NCBI RefSeq assembly: GCF_003461955.1
Contig: NZ_QTYB01000005.1
Span: 124,001 to 188,000 of the forward strand
DNA from: Ruminococcus sp. AM36-2AA
GTDB lineage: Bacteria > Bacillota > Clostridia > Lachnospirales > Lachnospiraceae
Length of the DNA stretch: 64,000 bases
Direction: 5' to 3'
The translations under genes and the position numbers were made by a program. The notes beneath the pieces are model-generated. The model saw nothing but the letters and a program-made list of their open reading frames with translations, was not told the origin of the DNA and made no database searches. Positions within the stretch are counted from its first letter, which is position 1. The number at the start of each line of letters is the position of its first letter. Positions 53,222-63,113 of the stretch are shown piece by piece.

Positions 53222-53947
53222 ATGCCAAGAAGTATTTATGAAGATATCTATAAAGATCTGAAAATGAAAATCGAAGATAACACTTTTGCCTACCAGGAGC
53301 TTCTTCCCCCTGAAAACACCCTGATCCAGACCTACGGCTGCTCCCGAAATACTCTGCGCCGCGCAGTTGGCCTTCTTGTCAGTGACGGCTATGTACAAAC
53401 CATGCAGGGAAAAGGTGTCCGCAATATCTACCGTCCAAGTGAGCAGACTGCCTTCACCATCGGTGAGATCGAAACATTCAATGAATCTGCTACAAGGAAC
53501 GGCCAGAATGCCCGCACGGAAGTTGTTCTTTTCACTGAACTGTGCATCAGTGAAAAACAGGCCTCTTACACCGGCTTTCCTGTCGGAGCTGAAGTTTACT
53601 ATATCCAGCGTATCCACTATCTGGATGATATTCCGCTGATCATCAACCATAACTATTTTCTGAAAGAATCTGTTCCCGGCCTTACTGCCGAGATTGCCAG
53701 ACATTCCATCTATGAATATCTGGAACAGGAACTTCATATGACCATTGTCAACAGCAAACGTGTGATGACTGTGGAAAAGGTCACAGAGATTGATGAAAAA
53801 TATCTTCATCTGAATGTAAAAGATTATAACTGCGTGGCTGTGGTATCCAGCCAGACTTACAACAGTGACGGTGTTATGTTTGAGTATACCCAGTCCCGCC
53901 ATCGTCCGGATCACTTCCGTTTTTATGACAACGCCCTGCGCCGGTGA
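53222..53947 (+). CDS. treR: GntR-family trehalose operon repressor
   Basis: About 241 residues. The N-terminal winged helix (about 1-70) has LLPPENTLIQTYGCSRNTLRRA, typical of GntR/HutC proteins. A UTRA effector domain (about 85-240) follows. It should bind the TGTTTAAACA sites and release on trehalose 6-phosphate. It is divergent from treB. ATG 53222 is preceded by TGGAG; the TTG nine codons upstream has no site. The long inverted repeat lies in its leader. Confidence 0.9.
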   Translation: MPRSIYEDIYKDLKMKIEDNTFAYQELLPPENTLIQTYGCSRNTLRRAVGLLVSDGYVQTMQGKGVRNIYRPSEQTAFTIGEIETFNESATRNGQNARTEVVLFTELCISEKQASYTGFPVGAEVYYIQRIHYLDDIPLIINHNYFLKESVPGLTAEIARHSIYEYLEQELHMTIVNSKRVMTVEKVTEIDEKYLHLNVKDYNCVAVVSSQTYNSDGVMFEYTQSRHRPDHFRFYDNALRR

Positions 53948-54071
53948 TCCAACAGGCTCCCTGACACTCCCCTTGCGGAAATGCTCAGATTTCCCGATGC
54001 TGTGCTGTTTCTTCTTTTCCTGAACTGTGTTATACTGAAACAATCAAATGGAGAGAGGAATTTTTATTCTT

Positions 54072-55394
54072 ATGAAAAAGCGAGAATCTTTTAACAGCCG
54101 CTGGGGGTTCATTCTGGCCTGTATCGGGTCTGCGGTTGGAATGGGAAATATCTGGATGTTTCCTACCAGAGTTTCCCTGTATGGAGGGGGATCGTTTCTG
54201 ATCCCGTATTTTATTTTTGTGGCACTGATCGGATTTACAGGGGTGATCGGTGAGATGAGTTTCGGGCGTGGAACACGTTCCGGCCCCATTGATGCTTTTG
54301 GTCTTGCCTGCGAAACAAAAGGCAGGAGGAAACTGGGCGAAACCCTTGGATGGATCCCTGTTGCCGGTGCACTTGCCATGGCTATCGGCTATACCGTTGT
54401 CATGGGCTGGATCTTCCGATATATGATCGGAACTTTTACAGGATCCACCCTGGCTCCTGCAGATATTGAGTCCTTTGGTTCCAAATTCGGCGGCATGGCA
54501 TCTGCCTGGGGAAACAATCTCTGGCAGCTGGCTGCTCTTGTGATCTGTATGTTTATCCTGATGTATGGTGTTGGAAGTGGTATCGAAAAGGCAAACAAGA
54601 TCATGATGCCGATCTTTTTCGTACTGTTTGTGATCCTTGGCATCTATGTTGCTTTTCAGCCTGGCTCTGCTGCCGGATACCGTTACATCTTCCGTGTGGA
54701 ACCAGAAGTTCTGGCGAAACCATCCACCTGGATCTTTGCACTTGGGCAGGCATTTTTCTCCCTGTCCGTTGCAGGTAACGGAACACTGATCTACGGGTCC
54801 TACCTTCCGGACAGTGAAGATATCCCGGCTTCTGCAGCCAGAGTTGCACTTTTTGATACGCTGGCTGCCATGCTGGCTGCACTCGTGATCATTCCTGCAA
54901 TGGCAACTACCGGTGCACAGCTTGATCAGGGTGGGCCTGGACTTCTGTTCATCTATCTGCCTCACCTGATCAAAACCATGCCAGGAGGCCGGATCATTGC
55001 CATTATCTTCTTTGTGGCGGTATTCCTTGCAGGCATGACTTCTCTTATGAACCTTTATGAGGCACCAATCGCCACAGTCCAGGAAAAAACAGGCCTTGGC
55101 CGTATCCCTTCCTGTATGGTGATCGCAGCTATCGGAGTCGTAGTTTCTCTTCTGATCCAGGGCATCGTCTCTGACTGGATGGATGTACTTTCTATCTATA
55201 TCTGCCCTCTTGGCGCAGGACTTGCAGGGATCATGTTCTTCTGGGTATTTGGCCGGAACTATGTAGAGAGCCAGATCAACAAGGGCCGTGAAAAACCATT
55301 CACAAAATATTTTTATCCGGTGTGTAAATATCTTTATATTCCGGTATGCTTTCTAGTGCTGATCCTTGGTATCGTGCTTGGCGGTATCGGATGA
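54072..55394 (+). CDS. Sodium:neurotransmitter-type symporter (NSS family)
   Basis: About 440 residues with 11-12 membrane helices. The NSS signature is present at the start: WGFILACIGSAVGMGNIWMFP, the sodium and substrate-binding helix 1, then YGGGSFLIPYFIFV. Such transporters import amino acids or related compounds with sodium; the substrate here is unknown. ATG 54072 is chosen; GGAGAGAGG lies 13 bases upstream, a long spacing. A remnant copy of its 5' end lies 6.7 kb to the left, so this gene was once duplicated. It ends at a strong terminator. Confidence 0.9.
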   Translation: MKKRESFNSRWGFILACIGSAVGMGNIWMFPTRVSLYGGGSFLIPYFIFVALIGFTGVIGEMSFGRGTRSGPIDAFGLACETKGRRKLGETLGWIPVAGALAMAIGYTVVMGWIFRYMIGTFTGSTLAPADIESFGSKFGGMASAWGNNLWQLAALVICMFILMYGVGSGIEKANKIMMPIFFVLFVILGIYVAFQPGSAAGYRYIFRVEPEVLAKPSTWIFALGQAFFSLSVAGNGTLIYGSYLPDSEDIPASAARVALFDTLAAMLAALVIIPAMATTGAQLDQGGPGLLFIYLPHLIKTMPGGRIIAIIFFVAVFLAGMTSLMNLYEAPIATVQEKTGLGRIPSCMVIAAIGVVVSLLIQGIVSDWMDVLSIYICPLGAGLAGIMFFWVFGRNYVESQINKGREKPFTKYFYPVCKYLYIPVCFLVLILGIVLGGIG

Positions 55395-55427
55395 TAAAAC
55401 GCTGAAATTTACAGAATGGACTACATA

Positions 55428-55478
55428 AAAGAATCCCGCGGAAACGGTTTTAAACGTTTCCACGGGATTCTTTTCATT
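55428..55478. terminator. Bidirectional terminator after the symporter gene
   Basis: AGAATCCCGCGGAAACG pairs with CGTTTCCACGGGATTCT around an 8-base loop, followed by TTTTC; the left flank is A-rich. It serves the symporter gene and the convergent lipoprotein gene. Confidence 0.9.
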
Positions 55479-55506
55479 TATATTTTTGCAAAAGGGATGT
55501 TCTTTT

Positions 55507-57684
55507 TTAGAGGGTGTCCGGTTTCTCCACTTCATAATCAGACCAAGATGCAACCGCATCGCTGCCGGATGTATCTGCTGTATCTTCGTATTTATCTACA
55601 GTGATCGTATAATCGCTGTCGCCTTCTACATATACGGTTCCGTCTGTTCCTTTAACTGTGACGGTTTTTCCGGAGTCATCCACGATGGTTCCGGCATTGG
55701 AAAGTTTGGAGACGGTGCTGTCACCGGTTACTGTCCAGGTAGAATCGTCACTGACATATACGTTGCAGTAACCATCTCCGCCGTTGCCGGCAAAACTCTC
55801 ATCGTCTATGATAGCTCCTGTCAGGTTGCTTCCGTCTGTCATATAGAAATCAAGCTGGCTGATGGTATCCCAGATCACGCTGCCTTCCATGTCCTGGCTG
55901 ATCGCGGTAAAGTCACAGTCTGCTCCGTTGGCTCCGCTTTCCCCCCATCCTCTTTCATTGTTATTTCCTGTACAGCGAAGAAAGTACTCATTGTCATTGT
56001 TGTATGTGATATCTACATCTTTCAGCGTAATGTCACTCTCTGTGTTGGTTGTGTAGAACACACCGCCGTTCTTGGAAGTAAGGGTTCCGCCGTCCATCTG
56101 GAAGGTACTGTTTCCTACTTCGGAATCACCGGACATACTCTGATAGAGGATCACGGTCCAGGTGCTGTCATTCTGACTTAAGTCACTCATATTTCCGGTA
56201 AGGTCGCAGTTAAAAAGATGCAGGGAGTTCAGTCCTTCGATGCACACGGCTTCTGATCCGTTTGCTGTAAGTGTGGCATCTTTTACTGCAATATCTGCGG
56301 TGCAGTATACTGCCGGTGAACCTACACCATTGGATGTGTAAGTTCCGCCGTCTACGACCATGGTTCCGCCGCCGCGGTCGCTCCGGATAGCTGCTGCGGA
56401 TTCTCCGTCTGTCTCCACATTCAGATCCCAGGCGTATAATTTACCGCCGCCGGCTGCATGGATTCCACCGGAAGTATCCTGTGTTGTCTTAATGGTAGTG
56501 TCTGCCGCGTAGACAGTTCCATCGCCGTAGGCAAAAAGTCCTGCTCCTCCGGCTGCGTCAGTGGTTACAGTTCCGCCTTTTACATAGGCATTTCCGTCTG
56601 TTGCAAGAAGCGCTGCTCCTACACCGTAAAAACTGGAGTTGTCACCGCCTGTACTGTCGGAGGAGTTTCTTGTGATATCTATATTATTAAAAGTAACATT
56701 TGCTCCTGAGGAAACAAGTGCCGCGTTCTCGTCTGTTCCTGTGGATTCCAGGGATGTATCCGATACTTCTGTATCAGAATCATACGTATTGGCTGTGTCA
56801 TAGCTGTCTACTCCCTGGGACTGACCTCCCGGTGCTCCACCAGGACCTCCCTGACCGCCGCCCATATCTGTGCTCTGCACTTTGATGGTAAGGGCATTTT
56901 CGTCGTCGTCTGTGGTGATGGCTACGATGTCACCTTCCTGAATATCGGAGAGTTCGATGGTCTCACTCTGGGAATTATTACCGTCCGGAGCACCACCCTG
57001 GTCGCCGCCTGGGGCCTGATTGTTTCCGTTATCTCCGTCTGACTTCTCCGGGGCTTCTCCCTGGTTTCCTCCTGGGGCTCCGCCCGGACCTTCGGCGCTT
57101 TCTTTTGTGATCACGGTATCATCCGTCACTGTGACTGTCATCTCATCTCCGGTCAGATCCAGCATGGAAGGTGCCTCTCCCTGATCTCCGCCAGGGGCTC
57201 CACCATTTCCATCTGCATTGTCACCGTCCGGTTTCTCCGGGGCTTCTCCGTTATCTGTTGAATCCCCATCTTTGCTGTCCGTTTTATCGGACTCTGCATC
57301 TTTGCTGTCAGATTCTGTGCTCTCTGCATCGGATGTATCAGCAGAAGCATCTCCGCTTCCATTCTCATCCGGCTTCTCAGGTGCTCCACCGTTTCCGCCC
57401 ATATCTTTCATTGTTCCAACTGCGATGGTGATCTTTCCGTCTTCCACAGATTTCACTTCACCGTAGGTCACATCTTCCTCATCAGAATCTTCTTTATCCG
57501 CATCTGCGCTGCTGTCACTGTCGTCTGTGCTTTCTGCACTCTCTGCCGTTGTATCTTCTGTCCCTTTATTATCTGAACTTTCCGCTGTATTCGTTGTTGT
57601 CTCTGTTGTCGCTGCCCCGCATGCGGTAACAGATGCTGTTGCCATCATAATTCCTAAGATTGCTGCAAGATATTTTTTCTTCAT
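55507..57684 (-). CDS. Secreted beta-helix lipoprotein with acidic Gly/Pro-rich region
   Basis: 725 residues. The lipoprotein signal ends at SVTACGA (Cys22). Residues about 25-150 are Asp/Ser/Glu-rich; about 90-300 contain repeated Gly-Pro-Asp units (GGAPGGDQGEAPS, GGAPGGNQGEAPE). From about 330 to 680 a right-handed beta-helix is likely: repeated short strands (TVTTDAAGGAGLFAYGDG, DGGTYTSNGVGSPAVYC, NGSEAVCIEGLNSLHLFNC). Such proteins are attached to the cell surface and may bind carbohydrate or other cells; the function is not known. It is a single gene, separated from infA by a terminator. Confidence 0.75.
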   Translation of the reverse strand: MKKKYLAAILGIMMATASVTACGAATTETTTNTAESSDNKGTEDTTAESAESTDDSDSSADADKEDSDEEDVTYGEVKSVEDGKITIAVGTMKDMGGNGGAPEKPDENGSGDASADTSDAESTESDSKDAESDKTDSKDGDSTDNGEAPEKPDGDNADGNGGAPGGDQGEAPSMLDLTGDEMTVTVTDDTVITKESAEGPGGAPGGNQGEAPEKSDGDNGNNQAPGGDQGGAPDGNNSQSETIELSDIQEGDIVAITTDDDENALTIKVQSTDMGGGQGGPGGAPGGQSQGVDSYDTANTYDSDTEVSDTSLESTGTDENAALVSSGANVTFNNIDITRNSSDSTGGDNSSFYGVGAALLATDGNAYVKGGTVTTDAAGGAGLFAYGDGTVYAADTTIKTTQDTSGGIHAAGGGKLYAWDLNVETDGESAAAIRSDRGGGTMVVDGGTYTSNGVGSPAVYCTADIAVKDATLTANGSEAVCIEGLNSLHLFNCDLTGNMSDLSQNDSTWTVILYQSMSGDSEVGNSTFQMDGGTLTSKNGGVFYTTNTESDITLKDVDITYNNDNEYFLRCTGNNNERGWGESGANGADCDFTAISQDMEGSVIWDTISQLDFYMTDGSNLTGAIIDDESFAGNGGDGYCNVYVSDDSTWTVTGDSTVSKLSNAGTIVDDSGKTVTVKGTDGTVYVEGDSDYTITVDKYEDTADTSGSDAVASWSDYEVEKPDTL

Positions 57685-57810
57685 ATGAACACCTCTCTTT
57701 TTCTTGTATGCTCATACTATATCAGCAAAATCTGTTCACTTTATGTTTAAAACATGAAAAAAGTGTGAGTGATAATATCCACTTTGAGATTTTTTTCCGA
57801 AAAAAAGCAC

Positions 57811-57846
57811 AAAAAAGACCCGGCAGTTTAAAACCACCAGGCCCTT
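57811..57846 (-). terminator. Terminator of the spc ribosomal operon, after infA
   Basis: On the minus strand GGCCTGG pairs with CCGGGTC (with two G-U pairs) around a loop of about 11 bases and is followed by TTTTTTG. It lies 11 bases after the infA stop and closes the first half of the split cluster. Confidence 0.7.
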
Positions 57847-57857
57847 TACAGAATTTC

Positions 57858-58076
57858 TTATTTATCTCTCCAGATGATTCTTCCTTTGGAAAGATCATAC
57901 GGAGAAAGTTCGATCGTTACTTTATCTCCCGGGAGAATACGGATGAAGTTCATACGGAGCTTACCGCTGATATGGGCAAGTACCACATGTTTGTTTTCCA
58001 GTTCTACTTTAAACATCGCGTTAGGCAGTTTCTCCAGAACAGTGCCTTCTACTTCGATCACATCTGCTTTTGACAT
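57858..58076 (-). CDS. infA: Translation initiation factor IF-1
   Basis: A 72-residue S1-fold protein that binds the 30S A site. It begins [21 protein letters not shown] and ends [15 protein letters not shown], the canonical form. In most Clostridia rpmJ follows directly; here a terminator follows and rpmJ is 14 kb away. Confidence 0.98.
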   Translation of the reverse strand: MSKADVIEVEGTVLEKLPNAMFKVELENKHVVLAHISGKLRMNFIRILPGDKVTIELSPYDLSKGRIIWRDK

Positions 58077-58110
58077 TTTTTACCTCCTATGTCATGACAA
58101 CAATTGCTGC

Positions 58111-58869
58111 TTACAGATTTGTAAGCGTCAGAATCTCTGGTTCCCCATCTGTAATGAGGATCGTGTTTTCATAATGTGCGGAAAGTGAACCATCCATGGT
58201 TACTACTGTCCACTCATCGTCCAGCCATGCCACGTCCGCACGACCAAGGTTGATCATGGGCTCGACGGCCAGGGTCATTCCCGGAAGGAGCTTGATGCCC
58301 CTGCGCTTCTGCGGGAAGTTTGGAATCTGCGGATCCTCATGAAGATGAGTTCCGATTCCATGTCCTACAAGGTCACGTACAATACCGTAACGGTATTTCG
58401 CTGCGTGGGCTCCGATGGCTTTGGAAATATCATTTAAATGATTTCCGGCTTTTGCCATTTTCAGTCCTTCAAAAAAGCACTCTCTTGTAACTTTAATAAG
58501 CTGCTGTGCCTCTTTGGATACTTCACCTACCGCATAGGTACGTGCTGCGTCAGAATGGTAGCCCTTGTAAATCAGGCCGGCGTCGATCTTAACCAGATCC
58601 CCGTCCTGGATAATCTTCTCTTCGGATGGAATTCCATGCACAACCTCATCATTCAGGCTGATACAAAAAGAAGCCGGAAAACCTCCGTAATTCAAAAAGT
58701 TCGGAATACAGCCCATAGACCGGATCATTTCTTCTCCAATCTTATCAATCTCCTTGGTGCTGACGCCTGGTTTGATATAAGGGATCAAACCATCATGCAC
58801 CTTCTCCAGAAGATGGCCGGATTCTCTCATAAGTTCTATTTCATGCTGTGTCTTAATTGTTACGGACAT
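58111..58869 (-). CDS. map: Methionine aminopeptidase, type I
   Basis: 252 residues. It removes the initiator methionine from new proteins. Metal ligands are present: Asp pair in VKIDAGLIYKGYHSDAARTY, His in GHGIGTHLHEDP, Glu in AVEPMI and Glu in HYENTI. It has no N-terminal zinc finger. It lies 2 bases after adk and 34 before infA. Confidence 0.97.
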   Translation of the reverse strand: MSVTIKTQHEIELMRESGHLLEKVHDGLIPYIKPGVSTKEIDKIGEEMIRSMGCIPNFLNYGGFPASFCISLNDEVVHGIPSEEKIIQDGDLVKIDAGLIYKGYHSDAARTYAVGEVSKEAQQLIKVTRECFFEGLKMAKAGNHLNDISKAIGAHAAKYRYGIVRDLVGHGIGTHLHEDPQIPNFPQKRRGIKLLPGMTLAVEPMINLGRADVAWLDDEWTVVTMDGSLSAHYENTILITDGEPEILTLTNL

Positions 58870-58871
58870 TC

Positions 58872-59516
58872 TTATTCTCCTAAGATGTCAACGATCTCCT
58901 GGAATACCTCATTCAGATCCCTGGTTCCGTCTACCGTCTTCAAAACACCCTGTCTGGTGTAATAGTCAATCAATGGCTGTGTCTGCTCATGATAAACATT
59001 CAGACGCTTCTGGACTGTTTCCGGCTTATCATCGTCACGGAGTACAAGCTTGTCACCACAGGTATCACAGACACCTTCTGTTTTCGGTGCTGCGAACTCA
59101 ACATGATAAGTTGCACCGCATTTTACGCAGGCACGACGACCGCCCATACGTTTCACGATATTATCATCCGGTACATCCACATCGATTGCATAGTCAATTT
59201 TGCTTCCAAGTTTGTTCAGAGCCTCTGTCAGACATTCTGCCTGCGGAATTGTTCTCGGAAAACCATCCAGAACATATCCTTCTCTTGCATCCTCCTGCTG
59301 GATTCTGTCAACAACAAGGTCACAGGTCAGTTCATCCGGAACAAGAAGTCCCTGATCCATGTAAGTTTTTGCTTTGTTTCCAAGCTCGGTACCGTTTTTG
59401 ATGTTGGCACGGAAAATATCTCCTGTGGAGATGTGCGGAATCCCATATTTCGCCGCAATTTTCTTGGCCTGAGTACCTTTGCCTGCCCCCGGTGCACCCA
59501 ACATAATAATTCTCAT
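58872..59516 (-). CDS. adk: Adenylate kinase, zinc-binding form
   Basis: 214 residues. It interconverts AMP, ADP and ATP. P-loop GAPGAGKGT at residues 7-15; the AMP-binding part includes HISTGDIFRANI. The lid domain carries four cysteines (CVKC and CDTC, about 130-155) that bind zinc, the Gram-positive type. Located between secY and map. Confidence 0.98.
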   Translation of the reverse strand: MRIIMLGAPGAGKGTQAKKIAAKYGIPHISTGDIFRANIKNGTELGNKAKTYMDQGLLVPDELTCDLVVDRIQQEDAREGYVLDGFPRTIPQAECLTEALNKLGSKIDYAIDVDVPDDNIVKRMGGRRACVKCGATYHVEFAAPKTEGVCDTCGDKLVLRDDDKPETVQKRLNVYHEQTQPLIDYYTRQGVLKTVDGTRDLNEVFQEIVDILGE

Positions 59517-59614
59517 AGCATACCCTCCATTTTCCTGTTTGCTGCCTGATTTTCAGACAGTCCTGTTTACAAATCAAGGCTGCGACACTTTCGCACCGCA
59601 ACCTTCATTTTCAA

Positions 59615-60928
59615 TTAGTTCAGGAAGCCTTTGTAATTACGTACAAGCAGCTGAGATTCCATCTGCTTAACGGTCTCCAGGATAACACCTACGATGATGA
59701 TGATAGATGTTCCTCCGAAGGAAACGTTCGCGCCAAATACACCGTTAAAGAAGAACGGAATAACGGCCACGATAACAAGACCTACTGCACCTATAAATAT
59801 AATATAATTCAGGATTTTAGTCAAATAATCTGAAGTCGGTTTTCCCGGACGGATGCCTGGGATAAAACCGCCCTGCTTTTTGATATTATCGGCTACTTCC
59901 AACGGATTAAAGGTAATGGATGTATAGAAGTATGCGAAGAATACGCAAAGTACTACATACACGATCAGACCCCAGCTATACTGGATCTGACTTGGATTAC
60001 ACCAGTTATTAGAGGAAAGTCCTCTTAAGATCTCACTTCCAATGCCTGTTCCGTTTCCTTTGCCAGCAAACTGTGCAATGATTGACGGGAATGACATAAT
60101 GGAAGAAGCAAAAATAACCGGGATAACACCGGCAGTATTTACCTTGAGCGGGATGTTTGTGGACTGACCGCCCATCATCTTACGTCCAACCATCTTTCTG
60201 GAATACTGAACCGGAATTCTTCTCTCTGCTCCGTTGAGGATAAGTACGAGCACTACAACAAACAGGATGATCACAGCAATAATGCAGGCTGCGAGCATGC
60301 CTTTTGCAATTGTTTTGCCCTTGACGAAGTTCTCATAAAGAAGGGATACATCGCTCGGGATCCTGGACACGATATTGATTGTCAGGACGATGGAAATACC
60401 ATTTCCAACACCCTTCTCTGTAATACGCTCGCCCAGCCACATAAGCATTGCGGAACCCGCTGTTAAACTTGCAACAACTACGATTCCTTTAAGGAAGTTC
60501 ATGTTCGGGATCATACCCTGACGTCCGAATCCGATTGCCATGGCAACAGACTCAAACAGAGCAAGACCAACGGTTACATAACGTGTGATTGCTGTAAGCT
60601 TTTTTCTGCCTTCTTCTCCGTCACGCTGCATTTCTTCCAGTGCCGGAATGGCAATGGTAAGAAGCTGAATGATAATGGAAGAAGTAATGTAAGGTGTGAT
60701 GTTCAATGCAAAAATTGACATCTGAGTAAAGGAACCGCCGGTGAACGCATCAAAGAAATTGAATGCGTCACCGGTATTAGATTCAAACCACTGCTTGAAG
60801 AAGTCACTGTCGACTCCCGGTACAGGAAGCTGGGATCCAATTCTGATCACGAATATCATCCAGATCAGATAGAGAAGTTTCCTTCTCATTTCCTTTACTT
60901 TGAAAACACTCTTAAGAGTCTCAAACAT
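59615..60928 (-). CDS. secY: Protein translocase channel SecY
   Basis: 437 residues, ten transmembrane helices, beginning TLKSVFKVKEMRRKLLYLIWM, with the plug and gate regions and QLLTIAIPALEEM. It forms the protein-conducting channel with SecE. The start overlaps the rplO stop by one base (TAATG). Confidence 0.98.
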   Translation of the reverse strand: MFETLKSVFKVKEMRRKLLYLIWMIFVIRIGSQLPVPGVDSDFFKQWFESNTGDAFNFFDAFTGGSFTQMSIFALNITPYITSSIIIQLLTIAIPALEEMQRDGEEGRKKLTAITRYVTVGLALFESVAMAIGFGRQGMIPNMNFLKGIVVVASLTAGSAMLMWLGERITEKGVGNGISIVLTINIVSRIPSDVSLLYENFVKGKTIAKGMLAACIIAVIILFVVVLVLILNGAERRIPVQYSRKMVGRKMMGGQSTNIPLKVNTAGVIPVIFASSIMSFPSIIAQFAGKGNGTGIGSEILRGLSSNNWCNPSQIQYSWGLIVYVVLCVFFAYFYTSITFNPLEVADNIKKQGGFIPGIRPGKPTSDYLTKILNYIIFIGAVGLVIVAVIPFFFNGVFGANVSFGGTSIIIIVGVILETVKQMESQLLVRNYKGFLN

Positions 60929-61368
60929 TAGATCACCTCTACTGTACCACCAGCAGCTTCAATTTTTGTTTTTGCAGTCTCGCTGACAGCGTTTACTTTA
61001 ACATTGAGTTTTTTTGTAAGCTCGCCGTTTCCAAGGATCTTAACACCATCACCGATCTTGGAGATTGCACCGCTTGCAAGTAAGCTGTCAACTGTAACCT
61101 CTGCGCCATCCTCAAAACGATTGAGAACGTCTACATTGATTGCGATAATTTCTTTGGAGTTTCTGTTAGTGAAACCTCTCTTAGGAAGACGTCTGTATAA
61201 AGGCATCTGACCTCCCTCGAATCCCGGTTTCTTGTGTCCGGAACGAGCAAGCTGTCCTTTATGTCCTTTACCAGCAGTTTTGCCGTTTCCTGAACCATGT
61301 CCACGGCCTCTTCTGAAGTTATCGCTATGCTTGGAACCCTCTGCGGGTCTTAAGTTTGATAATTCCAT
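60928..61368 (-). CDS. rplO: Ribosomal protein L15
   Basis: 146 residues, beginning [17 protein letters not shown], with the glycine- and basic-rich [12 protein letters not shown] and the [12 protein letters not shown] segment. A 50S assembly protein. Coupled to secY by a one-base overlap. Confidence 0.98.
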   Translation of the reverse strand: MELSNLRPAEGSKHSDNFRRGRGHGSGNGKTAGKGHKGQLARSGHKKPGFEGGQMPLYRRLPKRGFTNRNSKEIIAINVDVLNRFEDGAEVTVDSLLASGAISKIGDGVKILGNGELTKKLNVKVNAVSETAKTKIEAAGGTVEVI

Positions 61369-61380
61369 TCTGGCACCTCC

Positions 61381-61560
61381 TTAATCTTCTACTTTTACCA
61401 GGTGCTGCACCTGCTGAATCATTCCTCTGGTTGCAGCGTTGTCTGGCATCTCAACTGTTTTATGCATCTTTGTAAGACCCATAGCTTTTACAGTTTTTTT
61501 GTGCTTCGGTACTGCACCGATTGGAGATTTTACCAGTGTAACCTTGATTGTATCTGCCAT
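61381..61560 (-). CDS. rpmD: Ribosomal protein L30
   Basis: 59 residues, beginning MADTIKVTLVKSPIG. The start is set to ATG 61560, eight bases after AAGGAGG; the reading frame extends 10 codons further upstream over the rpsE stop. Canonical position between rpsE and rplO. Confidence 0.96.
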   Translation of the reverse strand: MADTIKVTLVKSPIGAVPKHKKTVKAMGLTKMHKTVEMPDNAATRGMIQQVQHLVKVED

Positions 61561-61573
61561 TTCCATTTCCTCC

Positions 61574-62083
61574 TTAACCCAGAATCTCATCTACAGATTT
61601 TCCGCGGAGCTTTGCAACCTCTTCCGGAGTCTTTAACTGGCTCAGGCCTGCGATTGTTGCCAGAACTACGTTCTGTTTATTTCTGGAACCCATACATTTT
61701 GTACGGATGTTTTTGATACCAGCAAGCTCGATTACGGCACGTGCCGGGCCACCGGCGATAACTCCAGTACCTTCCGGAGCTCTCTTCAGAAGCATCTCAG
61801 CGCTTCCGAATTTTCCGATGAAGTCATGTGTAATGGAATTGTTCTCGTCTCTTGCAACAGTAACAAGTTTCTTCATAGCGTCCTCTTTACCTTTGCGGAT
61901 CGCCTCCGGAATTTCTGCTGCTTTTCCTAAACCTGCACCAACGTGTCCATTGCCGTCACCTACAACAACTAAAGCTGTGAAACGGAAGTTACGACCACCT
62001 TTAACAACCTTGGTAACACGCTTGATTGATACTACTTTATCTTCTAACTCTAACTGACTAGCATCAATAAGATTACGTTTCAT
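61574..62083 (-). CDS. rpsE: Ribosomal protein S5
   Basis: 169 residues with the N-terminal double-stranded-RNA-binding fold ([20 protein letters not shown]) and the SADEM-like C-terminal region. It contributes to decoding accuracy and the mRNA entry helicase. Confidence 0.98.
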   Translation of the reverse strand: MKRNLIDASQLELEDKVVSIKRVTKVVKGGRNFRFTALVVVGDGNGHVGAGLGKAAEIPEAIRKGKEDAMKKLVTVARDENNSITHDFIGKFGSAEMLLKRAPEGTGVIAGGPARAVIELAGIKNIRTKCMGSRNKQNVVLATIAGLSQLKTPEEVAKLRGKSVDEILG

Positions 62084-62100
62084 GTGTTCTTTTCCTCCTC

Positions 62101-62469
62101 TTAGAATTTCAGTCCAGCTTCTCTTGCTGCATCTGCCAGTGCTTTAACTTTTCCGTGGTAGATATATCCACCTCTGTCGAAAACAACGTTCTCGATACCA
62201 GCCTCGATGGCTTTTTTACCGATTACTGTTCCGACTTTTGCTGCAGCCTGTACATCGTCAGTGTTCTCAAGCTCTGCTTTTACGTCCTTCTGGAGAGTAG
62301 AAGCGGATACTAAAGTCTTACCAACTGTGTCATCAATAATCTGTGCATAGATGTGCTTGTTGGAACGAAATACTGCCAGACGAGGAGTAGTTGCAGTTCC
62401 GTTTAAATGATGACGTAATCTTCTATGCTTCTTTTCGCGAATTTCGCTTCTGGATGCTTTGTTAATCAT
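62101..62469 (-). CDS. rplR: Ribosomal protein L18
   Basis: 122 residues; begins [19 protein letters not shown] and ends [14 protein letters not shown]. It binds 5S rRNA together with L5 and L25. Confidence 0.98.
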   Translation of the reverse strand: MINKASRSEIREKKHRRLRHHLNGTATTPRLAVFRSNKHIYAQIIDDTVGKTLVSASTLQKDVKAELENTDDVQAAAKVGTVIGKKAIEAGIENVVFDRGGYIYHGKVKALADAAREAGLKF

Positions 62470-62486
62470 ATTCTCACTCTCCTTAA

Positions 62487-63026
62487 TTATTTCTTACCGG
62501 TCTTACCGACTTTACGTCTGATAACTTCGTCAACGTACTTGATTCCCTTGCCCTTGTATGGCTCAGGTCTTCTCTTGTCTCTGATCTCAGCTGCGTACTG
62601 GCCAACTTTTTCTTTGCTGATACCAGATACGATGATCTTGTTTCCATCAACTGTGGACTCAAGACCTTCTGGATCTTCCATTTCTACCGGGTGAGAATAT
62701 CCAAGGCTAAGTACGAGCTTCTTGCCCTGCTTAGCTGCTTTATAACCAACACCGTTAACCTCAAGCTCTTTTTTGTAGCCTTCGCTTACACCAACAACCA
62801 TGTTGTGGATAAGGCTTCTTGTTAATCCGTGAAGGGATTTGATTCTCTTTAAGTCGTTCGGTCTTGTTACTACTACATGACCGTCTTCAACTTTGATCTC
62901 TAACTCTGTCGGGAGTGCTCTCTCAAGTGTTCCCTTAGGTCCTTTTACTGTTACAACGTTTCCATCAGCGACTGTAACCTCAACGCCAGCTGGAATTGCA
63001 ACCGGAAGTCTTCCGATTCGTGACAT
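62487..63026 (-). CDS. rplF: Ribosomal protein L6
   Basis: 179 residues with two alpha/beta repeats, ending in [18 protein letters not shown], the family signature. It lies near the factor-binding site of the 50S subunit. An 87-base gap before it, containing a GAGAGGG/CCCTCTC hairpin at 63054-63073, separates it from rpsH. Confidence 0.98.
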   Translation of the reverse strand: MSRIGRLPVAIPAGVEVTVADGNVVTVKGPKGTLERALPTELEIKVEDGHVVVTRPNDLKRIKSLHGLTRSLIHNMVVGVSEGYKKELEVNGVGYKAAKQGKKLVLSLGYSHPVEMEDPEGLESTVDGNKIIVSGISKEKVGQYAAEIRDKRRPEPYKGKGIKYVDEVIRRKVGKTGKK

Positions 63027-63113
63027 AAATTTGTCCTCCTTACTTAGATTGTCGGAGAGGGCCCATGCCCTCTCTGTTTTCAGTTTAAAAGCTATATGAC
63101 TGCCCTGTATGGA

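Noticed and set aside
57171..57466. Plus-strand frames opposite the lipoprotein repeats
   Set aside because: Low-complexity antisense frames of the Gly-Pro-Asp repeat region, without ribosome sites.
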